Positions 13,846-25,370 of a stretch of DNA of 64,000 bases are shown piece after piece. The translations under genes and the position numbers were made by a program. This stretch comes from Parapristionchus giblindavisi (taxonomy: Eukaryota; Nematoda; Chromadorea; Rhabditida; Diplogasteridae), in NCBI GenBank assembly GCA_943737045.1, contig CALSFV010000004.1, forward strand, positions 1,623,501-1,687,500, written 5' to 3'. Under the pieces are notes generated by a model, which was not told where the DNA came from, searched no databases, and saw only the letters and a list, made by a program, of their open reading frames with translations. Each line of letters starts with the position of its first letter. Positions within the stretch are counted from its first letter, which is position 1.

Positions 13846-15439
13846 ATGAAAGAGCGAAAAATTCTGAATAAGATAAACTATTTCAAAGTGGTCAGTACGG
13901 CCAATATGCAAATTTATATTCCAGTGCTCTCTTTTTTGGTACAAAACAATTCGTTACAAGTCAAATTGTCCATTAAACTTATCGAGTGATATACTATGTG
14001 AAAGAGGAAAAAATTCTGAATGACACAAACTTCAGTTCATGTCGCTCTGTAACATTTTACTGCTGCTATAATGACCGAAGTACAAAAGTAGCTTTTACTC
14101 TGATATGGTCAAGATAACTTGAGAAATATGAAAATGAAAATGATACCTGTCGTGTCATATACCAAATGAAAGAGCGAAAAATTCCGAATAAGATAAACTA
14201 TTTCAAAGTGGTCAATACGACCGATATGCAAATTTATATTCCAATGCTCTTTGTTTTTGATACAAAACAATTCGTTACAAGTCAAATTATAAATGATACT
14301 TATCGAGTGATATGCTATCTGAAAGAGGAAAAAATTCTGAATGACACAAACTTCAGTTCATGTCGCTCTGTAACATTTTACTGCTGCTATAATGACCGAA
14401 GTACAAAAGTACTTTTTACTCTGATATGGTCAAGATAACTTGAGAAATATGAAAATGAAAATGATACCTGTCGTGTCATATACCAAATGAAAGAGCGAAA
14501 AATTCCGAATAAGATAAACTATTTCAAAGTGGTCAATACGTCCAATATGCAAATTTATATTCCAATGCTCTTTGTTTTTGATACAAAACAATTCGTTACA
14601 AGTCAAATTGTCAATGATACTTATCGAGTGATATGCTATCTGAAAGAAGAAAAAATTCTGAATGACACAAACTTCAGTTCATATCGCTCTGTAACATTTT
14701 ACTGCTGCTATAATGACCGAAGTACAAAAGTAGTTTTTACTCTGATATGGTCAAGATAACTTGAGAAATATGAAAATGAAAATGATACCTGTGAAAATGA
14801 AAGAGCGAAAAATTCTGAATAAGATAAACTATTTCAAAGTGGTCAGTACGGCCAATATGCAAATTTATATTCCAGTGCTCTCTTTTTTGGTACAAAACAA
14901 TTCGTTACAAGTCAAATTGTCCATTAAACTTATCGAGTGATATACTATGTGAAAGAGGAAAAAATTCTGAATGACACAAACTTCAGTTCATGTCGCTCTG
15001 TAACATTTTACTGCTGCTATAATGACCGAAGTACAAAAGTAGCTTTTACTCTGATATGGTCAAGGTTAACTTGAGAAATATGAAAATGAAAATGATACCT
15101 GTCGTGTCATATACCAAATGAAAGAACGAAAAATTCTGAATAAGATAAACTCTTTCAAAGTGGTCAATACGGCCAATATGCAAATTTAAATTCCAGTGCT
15201 CTTTGTTTTTGGTACAAAACAATTCGTTACAAGTCAAATTGTCAATGATACTTAACGAGTGATATACTATGTGAAAGAGGAAAAAATTCTGAATGACACA
15301 AACTTCAGTTCATTTCGATCTGTAACATTTTACTGCTGCTATAGTGACCGAAGTACAAAAGTAGCTTTTACTCTGATATGGTCAAGGTTAACTTGAGAAA
15401 TATGAAAATGAAAATGATACCTGTCGTGTCATATACCAA

Positions 15440-18400
15440 ATGAAAGAGCGAAAAATTCTGAATAAGATAAACTCTTTCAAAGTGGCCAATATGCAAATTT
15501 AAATTCCAGTGCTCTCTGTTATTGGTACAAAACAATTCGTTGCAAGTCAAATTGTCAATGATACTTATCGAGTGATATACTATGTGAAAGAGGAAAAAAT
15601 TCTGAATGACACAAACTTCAGTTCATATCGATCTGTAACATTTTACTGCTGCTATAATGACCGAAGTACAAAAGTAGCTTTTACTCTGATATGGTCAAGA
15701 TAACTTGAGAAATATGAAAATGAAGATGATACCTGCCGTGTCATATACCAAATGAAAGAGCGAAAAATTCTGAATAAGATAAACTCTTTCAAAGTGGTCA
15801 ATACGGCCAATATGCAAATTTAAATTCCAGTGCTCTCTGTTATTGGTACAAAACAATTCGTTGCAAGTCAAATTGTCAATGATACTTATCGAGTGATATA
15901 CTATGTGAAAGAGGAAAAAATTCTGAATGACACAAACTTCAGTTCATATCGATCTGTAACATTTTACTGCTGCTATAATGACCGAAGTACAAAAGTAGCT
16001 TTTACTCTGATATGGTCAAGATAACTTGAGAACTATGAAAATGAAGATGATACCTGCCGTGTCATATACCAAATGAAAGAGCGAAAAATTCTGAATAAGA
16101 TAAACTATTTCAAAGTGGTCAATACGGCCAATATGCAAATTTAAATTCCAGTGCTCTCTGTTATTGGTACAAAACAATTCGTTGCAAGTCAAATTGTCAA
16201 TGATACTTATCGAGTGATATACTATGTGAAAGAGGAAAAAATTCTGAATGACACAAACTTCAGTTCATATCGATCTGTAACATTTTACTGCTGCTATAAT
16301 GACCGAAGTACAAAAGTAGCTTTTACTCAGATATGGTCAAGATAACTTGAGAAATATGAAAATAAAAATGATACCTGCCGTGTCATATACCAAATGAAAG
16401 AGCGAAAAATTCTGATTAAGATAAACTATTTCAAAGTGGTCAATACGGGCAATATGCAAATTTATATTCCAGTGCTCTTTGTTTTTGGTACAAAACAATT
16501 CGTTACAAGTCAAATTGTCAATGATACTTAACGAGTGATATACTATGTGAAAGAGGAAAAAATTCTGAATGACACAAACTTCAGTTCATATCGATCTGTA
16601 ACATTTTACTGCTGCTATAGTGACCGAAGTACAAAAGTAGCTTTTACTCTGATATGGTCAAGGTTAACTTGAGAAATATGAAAATGAAAATGATACCTGT
16701 CGTGTCATATACCAAATGAAAGAGCGAAAAATTCTGAATAAGATAAACTCTTTCAAAGTGGCCAATATGCAAATTTAAATTCCAGTGCTCTCTGTTATTG
16801 GTACAAAAAAATTCGTTGCAAGTCAAATTGTCAATGATACTTATCGAGTGATATACTATGTGAAAGAGGAAAAAATTCTGAATGACACAAACTTCAGTTC
16901 ATATCGATCTGTAACATTTTACTGCTGCTATAATGACCGAAGTACAAAAGTAGCTTTTACTCTGATATGGTCAAGATAACTTGAGAAATATGAAAATGAA
17001 GATGATACCTGCCGTGTCATATACCAAATGAAAGAGCGAAAAATTCTGAATAAGATAAACTCTTTCAAAGTGGTCAATACGGCCAATATGCAAATTTAAA
17101 TTCCAGTGCTCTCTGTTATTGGTACAAAACAATTCGTTGCAAGTCAAATTGTCAATGATACTTATCGAGTGATATACTATGTGAAAGAGGAAAAAATTCT
17201 GAATGACACAAACTTCAGTTCATATCGATCTGTAACATTTTACTGCTGCTATAATGACCGAAGTACAAAAGTAGCTTTTACTCTGATATGGTCAAGATAA
17301 CTTGAGAACTATGAAAATGAAGATGATACCTGCCGTGTCATATACCAAATGAAAGAGCGAAAAATTCTGAATAAGATAAACTATTTCAAAGTGGTCAATA
17401 CGGCCAATATGCAAATTTAAATTCCAGTGCTCTCTGTTATTGGTACAAAACAATTCGTTGCAAGTCAAATTGTCAATGATACTTATCGAGTGATATACTA
17501 TGTGAAAGAGGAAAAAATTCTGAATGACACAAACTTCAGTTCATATCGATCTGTAACATTTTACTGCTGCTATAATGACCGAAGTACAAAAGTAGCTTTT
17601 ACTCAGATATGGTCAAGATAACTTGAGAAATATGAAAATAAAAATGATACCTGCCGTGTCATATACCAAATGAAAGAGCGAAAAATTCTGATTAAGATAA
17701 ACTATTTCAAAGTGGTCAATACGGGCAATATGCAAATTTATATTCCAGTGCTCTTTGTTTTTGGTACAAAACAATTCGTTACAAGTCAAATTGTCAATGA
17801 TACTTAACGAGTGATATACTATGTGAAAGAGGAAAAAATTCTGAATGACACAAACTTCAGTTCATATCGATCTGTAACATTTTACTGCTGCTATAGTGAC
17901 CGAAGTACAAAAGTAGCTTTTACTCTGATATGGTCAAGGTTAACTTGAGAAATATGAAAATGAAAATGATACCTGTCGTGTCATATACCAAATGAAAGAG
18001 CGAAAAATTCTGAATAAGATAAACTCTTTCAAAGTGGCCAATATGCAAATTTAAATTCCAGTGCTCTCTGTTATTGGTACAAAAAAATTCGTTGCAAGTC
18101 AAATTGTCAATGATACTTATCGAGTGATATACTATGTGAAAGAGGAAAAAATTCTGAATGACACAAACTTCAGTTCATATCGATCTGTAACATTTTACTG
18201 CTGCTATAATGACCGAAGTACAAAAGTAGCTTTTACTCTGATATGGTCAAGATAACTTGAGAAATATGAAAATGAAGATGATACCTGCCGTGTCATATAC
18301 CAAATGAAAGAGCGAAAAATTCTGAATAAGATAAACTCTTTCAAAGTGGTCAATACGGCCAATATGCAAATTTAAATTCCAGTGCTCTCTGTTATTGGTA

Positions 18401-18946
18401 CAAAACAATTCGTTGCAAGTCAAATTGTCAATGATACTTATCGAGTGATATACTATGTGAAAGAGGAAAAAATTCTGAATGACACAAACTTCAGTTCATA
18501 TCGATCTGTAACATTTTACTGCTGCTATAATGACCGAAGTACAAAAGTAGCTTTTACTCTGATATGGTCAAGATAACTTGAGAACTATGAAAATGAAGAT
18601 GATACCTGCCGTGTCATATACCAAATGAAAGAGCGAAAAATTCTGAATAAGATAAACTATTTCAAAGTGGTCAATACGGCCAATATGCAAATTTAAATTC
18701 CAGTGCTCTCTGTTTTTGGTACAAAACAATTCGTTGCAAGTCAAATTGTCAATGATACTTATCGAGTGATATACTATGTGAAAGAGGAAAAAATTCTGAA
18801 TGACACAAACTTCAGTTCATATCGATCTGTAACATTTTACTGCTGCTATAGTGACCGAAGTACAAAAGTAGCTTTTACTCTGATATGGTCAAGGTTAACT
18901 TGAGAAATATGAAAATGAAAATGATACCTGTCGTGTCATATACCAA
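15440..18946. repeat. Domain 3: 1,276-bp 4-mer with 9-bp deletion
   Basis: Anchors are 15,440, 15,752, 16,073, 16,394, 16,716, 17,028, 17,349, 17,670, 17,992, 18,304 and 18,625. The repeating order is a 312-bp unit, two 321-bp units and a 322-bp unit. The 312-bp unit lacks 9 bp, giving AAAGTGGCCAATATGC where others have AAAGTGGTCAATACGGCCAATATGC. The fourth monomer carries the linked variants GATTAAGATAAAC, ACGGGCAAT, GATACTTAACGAG and a GGTTAAC tail. The third ends ACTCAGATATGG. GTTATTGGTAC replaces GTTTTTGGTAC in most units. Confidence 0.9.
16716..17991. repeat. 1,276-bp 4-mer HOR, central copy
   Basis: The copies start at 15,440, 16,716 and 17,992. The second and third share the private change ACAAAAAAATTCG in their first monomer, where copy one has ACAAAACAATTCG, so they are the more recent pair. 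The third copy departs from the pattern in its third monomer (anchor 18,625), where GTTTTTGG and GGTTAAC appear and domain 4 begins. Confidence 0.88.
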
Positions 18947-19244
18947 ATGAAAGAGCGAAAAATTCTGAATAAGATAAACTCTTTCAAAGTGGTCAATACG
19001 GCCAATATGCAAATTTAAATTCCAGTGCTCTCTGTTATTGGTACAAAACAATTCGTTGCAAGTCAAATTGTCAATGATACTTATCGAGTGATATACTATG
19101 TGAAAGAGGAAAAAATTCTGAATGACACAAACTTCAGTTCATATCGATCTGTAACATTTTACTGCTGCTATAGTGACCGAAGTACAAAAGTAGCTTTTAC
19201 TCTGATATGGTCAAGGTTAACTTGAGAAATATGAAAATGAAAAT

Positions 19245-19302
19245 GATACCTGTCGTGTCATATACCAAATGAAAGAGCGAAAAATTCTGAATAAGATAAA
19301 CT
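19245..19302. repeat. Sub-monomer block A (internal duplication)
   Basis: This 58-bp block begins GATACCTGTCG, spans the anchor ATG and ends ATAAACT. It aligns without gaps to block B at 19398-19455, 153 bp downstream, with 12 mismatches (79% identity). Similarity continues 12 bp upstream at about two thirds identity. The match is seen in the sequence. That the monomer arose by duplication of a half-unit is inference. Confidence 0.85.
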
Positions 19303-19328
19303 ATTTCAAAGTGGTCAATACGGCCAAT

Positions 19329-19336
19329 ATGCAAAT
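19329..19336. promoter_or_regulatory. Octamer ATGCAAAT (representative)
   Basis: A perfect ATGCAAAT, the classical octamer recognised by POU-domain factors, lies 60 bp after the monomer anchor. It appears unchanged in every monomer I read, including the deleted and chimeric forms, while the bases right after it vary (TTATATT, TTAAATT, TTTTATT, TTTACATT). CTTTGTT, a core resembling SOX/TCF sites, follows 15 bp later in the TGCTCTTTG monomers. Occurrence is seen directly. A binding role is inference. Confidence 0.35.
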
Positions 19337-19397
19337 TTATATTCCAGTGCTCTTTGTTTTTGGTACAAAACAATTCGTTAGAAGTCAAATTGTCAAT

Positions 19398-19455
19398 GAT
19401 ACTTATCGAGTGATATACTATGTGAAAGAGGAAAAAATTCTGAATGACACAAACT
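19398..19455. repeat. Sub-monomer block B (internal duplication)
   Basis: This block begins GATACTTATCG, includes GTGAAAGAGG and AAATTCTGAATGA, and ends CACAAACT. It is the diverged partner of block A at 19245-19302. The two blocks divide the monomer into parts of about 153 and 168 bp. Later in each half a shared GTACAAAA is followed by a weaker, gapped match, which suggests that the duplication once covered the whole half-unit. Confidence 0.85.
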
Positions 19456-20554
19456 TCAGTTCATATCGATCTGTAACATTTTACTGCTGCTATAGTGACC
19501 GAAGTACAAAAGTAGCTTTTACTCTGATATGGTCAAGGTTAACTTGAGAAATATGAAAATGAAAATGATACCTGTCGTGTCATATACCAAATGAAAGAGC
19601 GAAAAATTCTGAATAAGATAAACTATTTCAAAGTGGTCAATACGGCCAATATGCAAATTTAAATTCCAGTGCTCTTTGTTTTTGGTACAAAACAATTCGT
19701 TACAAGTCAAATTGTCAATGATACTTATCGAGTGATATACTATGTGAAAGAGGAAAAAATTCTGAATGACACAAACTTCAGTTCATATCGATCTGTAACA
19801 TTTTACTGCTGCTATAGTGACCGAAGTACAAAAGTAGCTTTTACTCTGATATGGTCAAGGTTAACTTGAGAAATATGAAAATGAAAATGATACCTGTCGT
19901 GTCATATACCAAATGAAAGAGCGAAAAATTCTGAATAAGATAAACTATTTCAAAGTGGTCAATACGGCCAATATGCAAATTTATATTCCAGGCACTCTGT
20001 TTTTGGTACAAAACAATTCGTTACAAGTCAAATTGTCAATGATACTTATCGAGTGATATACTATGTGAAAGAGGAAAAAATTCTGAATGACACAAACTTC
20101 AGTTCATATCGATCTGTAACATTTTACTGCTGCTATAGTGACCGGAGTACAAAAGTAGCTTTTACTCTGATATGGTCAAGGTTAACTTGAGAAATATGAA
20201 AATGAAAATGATACCTGTCGTGTCATATACCAAATGAAAGAGCGAAAAATTCTGAATAAGATAAACTATTTCAAAGTGGTCAATACGGCCAATATGCAAA
20301 TTTATATTCCAGGCACTCTGTTTTTGGTACAAAACAATTCGTTACAAGTCAAATTGTCAATGATACTTATCGAGTGATATACTATGTGAAAGAGGAAAAA
20401 ATTCTGAATGACACAAACTTCAGTTCATGTCGACCTGTAACATTTTACTGCTGCTATAATGACCGAAGTACAAAAGTAGCTTTTACTCTGATATGGTCAA
20501 GGTTAACTTGAGAAATATGAAAATGAAAATGATACCTGTGGTGTCATATACCAA

Positions 20555-22161
20555 ATGAAAGAGCGAAAAATTCTGAATAAGATAAACTATTTCAAAGTGG
20601 TCAATACGGCCAATATGCAAATTTATATTCCAGTGCTCTTTGTTTTTGGTACAAAACAATTCGTTACAAGTCAAATTGTCAATGATACTTATCGAGTGAT
20701 ATACTATGTGAAAGAGGAAAAAATTCTGAATGACACAAACTTCAGTTCATATCGATCTGTAACATTTTACTGCTGCTATAGTGACCGAAGTACAAAAGTA
20801 GCTTTTACTCTGATATGGTCAAGGTTAACTTGAGAAATATGAAAATGAAAATGATACCTGTCGTGTCATATACCAAATGAAAGAGCGAAAAATTCTGAAT
20901 AAGATAAACTATTTCAAAGTGGTCAATACGGCCAATATGCAAATTTATATTCCAGGCACTCTGTTTTTGGTACAAAACAATTCGTTACAAGTCAAATTGT
21001 CAATGATACTTATCGAGTGATATACTATGTGAAAGAGGAAAAAATTCTGAATGACACAAACTTCAGTTCATGTCGACCTGTAACATTTTACTGCTGCTAT
21101 AATGACCGAAGTACAAAAGTAGCTTTTACTCTGATATGGTCAAGGTTAACTTGAGAAATATGAAAATGAAAATGATACCTGTCGTGTCATATACCAAATG
21201 AAAGAGCGAAAAATTCTGAATAAGATAAACTATTTCAAAGTGGTCAATACGGCCAATATGCAAATTTAAATTCCAGTGCTCTTTGTTTTTGGTACAAAAC
21301 AATTCGTTACAAGTCAAATTGTCAATGATACTTATCGAGTGATATACTATGTGAAAGAGGAAAAAATTCTGAATGACACAAACTTCAGTTCATATCGATC
21401 TGTAACATTTTACTGCTGCTATAGTGACCGAAGTACAAAAGTAGCTTTTACTCTGATATGGTCAAGGTTAACTTGAGAAATATGAAAATGAAAATGATAC
21501 CTGTCGTGTCATATACCAAATGAAAGAGCGAAAAATTCTGAATAAGATAAACTATTTCAAAGTGGTCAATACGGCCAATATGCAAATTTATATTCCAGGC
21601 ACTCTGTTTTTGGTACAAAACAATTCGTTACAAGTCAAATTGTCAATGATACTTATCGAGTGATATACTATGTGAAAGAGGAAAAAATTCTGAATGACAC
21701 AAACTTCAGTTCATATCGATCTGTAACATTTTACTGCTGCTATAGTGACCGAAGTACAAAAGTAGCTTTTACTCTGATATGGTCAAGGTTAACTTGAGAA
21801 ATATGAAAATGAAAATGATACCTGTCGTGTCATATACCAAATGAAAGAGCGAAAAATTCTGAATAAGATAAACTATTTCAAAGTGGTCAATACGGCCAAT
21901 ATGCAAATTTATATTCCAGGCACTCTGTTTTTGGTACAAAACAATTCGTTACAAGTCAAATTGTCAATGATACTTATCGAGTGATATACTATGTGAAAGA
22001 GGAAAAAATTCTGAATGACACAAACTTCAGTTCATGTCGACCTGTAACATTTTACTGCTGCTATAATGACCGAAGTACAAAAGTAGCTTTTACTCTGATA
22101 TGGTCAAGGTTAACTTGAGAAATATGAAAATGAAAATGATACCTGTGGTGTCATATACCAA
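20555..22161. repeat. 5-mer HOR copy 1 (1,607 bp)
   Basis: The monomer order is TGCTCTTTG type, GGCACTCTG with GTCGACC, AAATTTAAATT type, GGCACTCTG with ATCGATC, and GGCACTCTG with GTCGACC. The upstream units at 19,269-20,234 show the same order with the second monomer missing, so the 5-mer could have arisen from a 4-mer by gaining one copy. Confidence 0.82.
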
Positions 22162-23766
22162 ATGAAAGAGCGAAAAATTCTGAATAAGATAAATTATTTC
22201 AAAGTGGTCAATACGGCCAATATGCAAATTTATATTCCAGTGCTCTTTGTTTTTGGTACAAAACAATTCGTTACAAGTCAAATTGTCAATGATACTTATC
22301 GAGTGATATACTATGTGAAAGAGGAAAAAATTCTGAATGACACAAACTTCAGTTCATATCGATCTGTAACATTTTACTGCTGCTATAGTGACCGAAGTAC
22401 AAAAGTAGCTTTTACTCTGATATGGTCAAGGTTAACTTGAGAAATATGAAAATGAAAATGATACCTGTCGTGTCATATACCAAATGAAAGAGCGAAAAAT
22501 TCTGAATAAGATAAACTATTTCAAAGTGGTCAATACGGCCAATATGCAAATTTATATTCCAGGCACTCTGTTTTTGGTACAAAACAATTCGTTACAAGTC
22601 AAATTGTCAATGATACTTATCGAGTGATATACTATGTGAAAGAGGAAAAAATTCTGAATGACACAAACTTCAGTTCATGTCGACCTGTAACATTTTACTG
22701 CTGCTATAATGACCGAAGTACAAAAGTAGCTTTTACTCTGATATGGTCAAGGTTAACTTGAGAAATATGAAAATGAAAATGATACCTGTCGTGTCATATA
22801 CCAAATGAAAGAGCGAAAAATTCTGAATAAGATAAACTATTTCAAAGTGGTCAATACGGCCAATATGCAAATTTAAATTCCAGGCACTCTGTTTTTGGTA
22901 CAAAACAATTCGTTACAAGTCAAATTGTCAATGATACCTATCGAGTGATATACTATGTGAAAGAGGAAAAAATTCTGAATGACAAAAACTTCAGTTCATG
23001 TCGATCTGTAACATTTTACTGCTGCTATAATGACCGAAGTACAAAAGTAGCTTTTACTCTGATATGGTCAAGATAACTTGAGAAATATGAAAATGAAAAT
23101 GATACCTGTCGTGTCATATACCAAATGAAAGAGCGAAAAATTCTGAATAAGATAAACTATTTCAAAGTGGTCAATACGGCCAATATGCAAATTTAAATTC
23201 CAGGCACTCTGTTTTTGGTACAAAACAATTCGTTACAAGTCAAATTGTCAATGATACTTATCGAGTGATATACTATGTGAAAGAGGAAAAAATTCTGAAT
23301 GACACAAACTTCAGTTCATATCGATCTGTAACATTTTACTGCTGCTATAGTGACCGAAGTACAAAAGTAGCTTTTACTCTGATATGGTCAAGGTTAACTT
23401 GAGAAATATGAAAATGAAAATGATACCTGTCGTGTCATATACCAAATGAAAGAGCGAAAAATTCTGAATAAGATAAACTATTTCAAAGTGGTCAATACGG
23501 CCAATATGCAAATTTATATTCCAGGCACTCTGTTTTTGGTACAAAACAATTCGTTACAAGTCAAATTGTCAATGATACTTATCGAGTGATATACTATGTG
23601 AAAGAGGAAAAAATTCTGAATGACACAAACTTCAGTTCATGTCGACCTGTAACATTTTACTGCTGCTATAATGACCGAAGTACAAAAGTAGCTTTTACTC
23701 TGATATGGTCAAGGTTAACTTGAGAAATATGAAAATGAAAATGATACCTGTGGTGTCATATACCAA
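22162..23766. repeat. 5-mer HOR copy 2 (1,605 bp)
   Basis: This copy starts with the same GTGGTGTC-marked monomer as 20,555. Its third unit (anchor 22,805) instead carries GATACCTATCGAG and GACAAAAACTTC and lacks the GGTTAAC insertion. The same variant unit recurs at 24,410 in the next copy, 1,605 bp later, so copies 2 and 3 are closer to each other than to copy 1. Confidence 0.82.
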
Positions 23767-25370
23767 ATGAAAGAGCGAAAAATTCTGAATAAGATAAACT
23801 ATTTCAAAGTGGTCAATACGGCCAATATGCAAATTTATATTCCAGTGCTCTTTGTTTTTGGTACAAAACAATTCGTTACAAGTCAAATTGTCAATGATAC
23901 TTATCGAGTGATATACTATGTGAAAGAGGAAAAAATTCTGAATGACACAAACTTCAGTTCATATCGATCTGTAACATTTTACTGCTGCTATAGTGACCGA
24001 AGTACAAAAGTAGCTTTTACTCTGATATGGTCAAGGTTAACTTGAGAAATATGAAAATGAAAATGATACCTGTCGTGTCATATACCAAATGAAAGAGCGA
24101 AAAATTCTGAATAAGATAAACTATTTCAAAGTGGTCAATACGGCCAATATGCAAATTTATATTCCAGGCACTCTGTTTTTGGTACAAAACAATTCGTTAC
24201 AAGTCAAATTGTCAATGATACTTATCGAGTGATATACTATGTGAAAGAGGAAAAAATTCTGAATGACACAAACTTCAGTTCATGTCGACCTGTAACATTT
24301 TACTGCTGCTATAATGACCGAAGTACAAAAGTAGCTTTTACTCTGATATGGTCAAGGTTAACTTGAGAAATATGAAAATGAAAATGATACCTGTCGTGTC
24401 ATATACCAAATGAAAGAGCGAAAAATTCTGAATAAGATAAACTATTTCAAAGTGGTCAATACGGCCAATATGCAAATTTAAATTCCAGGCACTCTGTTTT
24501 TGGTACAAAACAATTCGTTACAAGTCAAATTGTCAATGATACCTATCGAGTGATATACTATGTGAAAGAGGAAAAAATTCTGAATGACAAAAACTTCAGT
24601 TCATGTCGATCTGTAACATTTTACTGCTGCTATAATGACCGAAGTACAAAAGTAGCTTTTACTCTGATATGGTCAAGATAACTTGAGAAATATGAAAATG
24701 AAAATGATACCTGTCGTGTCATATACCAAATGAAAGAGCGAAAAATTCTGAATAAGATAAACTATTTCAAAGTGGTCAATACGGCCAATATGCAAATTTA
24801 AATTCCAGGCACTCTGTTTTTGGTACAAAACAATTCGTTACAAGTCAAATTGTCAATGATACGTATCGAGTGATATACTATGTGAAAGAGGAAAAAATTC
24901 TGAATGACACAAACTTCAGTTCATATCGATCTGTAACATTTTACTGCTGCTATAGTGACCGAAGTACAAAAGTAGCTTTTACTCTGATATGGTCAAGGTT
25001 AACTTGAGTAATATGAAAATGAAAATGATACCTGTCGTGTCATATACCAAATGAAAGAGCGAAAAATTCTGAATAAGATAAACTATTTCAAAGTGGTCAA
25101 TACGGCCAATATGCAAATTTATATTCCAGGCACTCTGTTTTTGGTACAAAACAATTCGTTACAAGTCAAATTGTCAATGATACTTATCGAGTGATATACT
25201 ATGTGAAAGAGGAAAAAATTCTGAATGACACAAACTTCAGTTCATGTCGATCTGTAACATTTTACTGCTGCTATAATGACCGAAGTACAAAAGTAGCTTT
25301 TACTCTGATATGGTCAAGATAACTTGAGAACTATGAAAATGAAAATGATACCTGCCGTGTCATATACCAA
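23767..25370. repeat. 5-mer HOR copy 3, diverging at its end
   Basis: The first three monomers follow copy 2. The fourth has the private GATACGTATCGAG near 24,860 and ACTTGAGTAATATG near 25,005. The last (anchor 25,051) has CATGTCGATCTG and an AAGATAAC tail in place of GTCGACC and GGTTAAC, so the domain 4 signature fades here. Confidence 0.75.

Larger units (their letters stand above)
10350..15439. repeat. Domain 2: mosaic transition with 11-bp-deleted units
   Basis: Anchors are 10,350, 10,670, 10,980, 11,300, 11,622, 11,943, 12,264, 12,585, 12,895, 13,215, 13,536, 13,846, 14,166, 14,487, 14,797 and 15,118. Domain 1-like CCG/TGCTATCTG units are interleaved with new forms. These have GTCAGTACGG, CTCTCTTTTTTGG, AAATTTAAATT in place of AAATTTATATT, CATATCGATCTG and the first GGTTAAC tails (11,568 and 15,064). 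Four units end with an 11-bp deletion, so ACCTGTG runs straight into AAAATGAAAGAGCG. Three units carry the odd GTCCATTAAACT in place of GTCAATGATACT (near 10,472, 13,969 and 14,919). The domain mixes the two flanking sequence families. Confidence 0.88.
19269..19590. repeat. Representative satellite monomer with landmarks
   Basis: This copy (322 bp because of one extra T in GGTTAAC at its tail) shows the usual layout. The anchor ATG is at 19269. The octamer ATGCAAAT is at 19329-19336. CTTTGTT is at 19352-19358, and TTCG of the CENP-B-box-like motif is at 19374-19377. The second internal block begins at 19398. A TGCTGCTATAG segment follows near 19490, then the stop-containing TCAAGGTTAACTTGAG tail near 19536, and a short direct repeat GAAAATGAAAATGAT just before the next unit. 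The unmodified monomer is 321 bp, a multiple of three. The main variable positions are CTG/CCG, GCC/ACC and GGT/GAT early in the unit, TAT/TAA after the octamer, TGCTCTTTG/TGCTCTCTG/TGCACTCTG/GGCACTCTG, CGCTCT/CGATCT, and AAGATAAC/AAGGTTAAC/AAGATATC at the tail. Confidence 0.9.
18947..25370. repeat. Domain 4: 5-mer HOR, GGTTAAC and GGCACTCTG types
   Basis: Anchors are 18,947, 19,269, 19,591, 19,913, 20,234, 20,555, 20,877, 21,198, 21,520, 21,841, 22,162, 22,484, 22,805, 23,125, 23,446, 23,767, 24,089, 24,410, 24,730 and 25,051. Most units end AAGGTTAACTTGAG, a 1-bp insertion that creates a GTTAAC site and shifts the frame between monomers. Many have CCAGGCACTCTG in place of CCAGTGCTCTTTG, which is 1 bp shorter. 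A subset carries CATGTCGACCTG, which contains a GTCGAC site. The marker GATACCTGTGGTGTC recurs just upstream of 20,555, 22,162 and 23,767 and defines the HOR. Confidence 0.9.

Noticed and set aside
11550..24045. Minus-strand ORFs of 60-72 codons starting MT(C/S)NE
   Set aside because: They are the reverse complement of the same satellite segment, open only in monomers with the GGTTAAC insertion or another local change. They overlap the plus-strand frames and show no independent evidence of coding.
18947..25010. TCAAGGTTAAC tails as nuclear-receptor or HNF1-like binding sites
   Set aside because: The resemblance rests on a few bases created by a 1-bp insertion limited to one domain, with no conservation argument in its favour.
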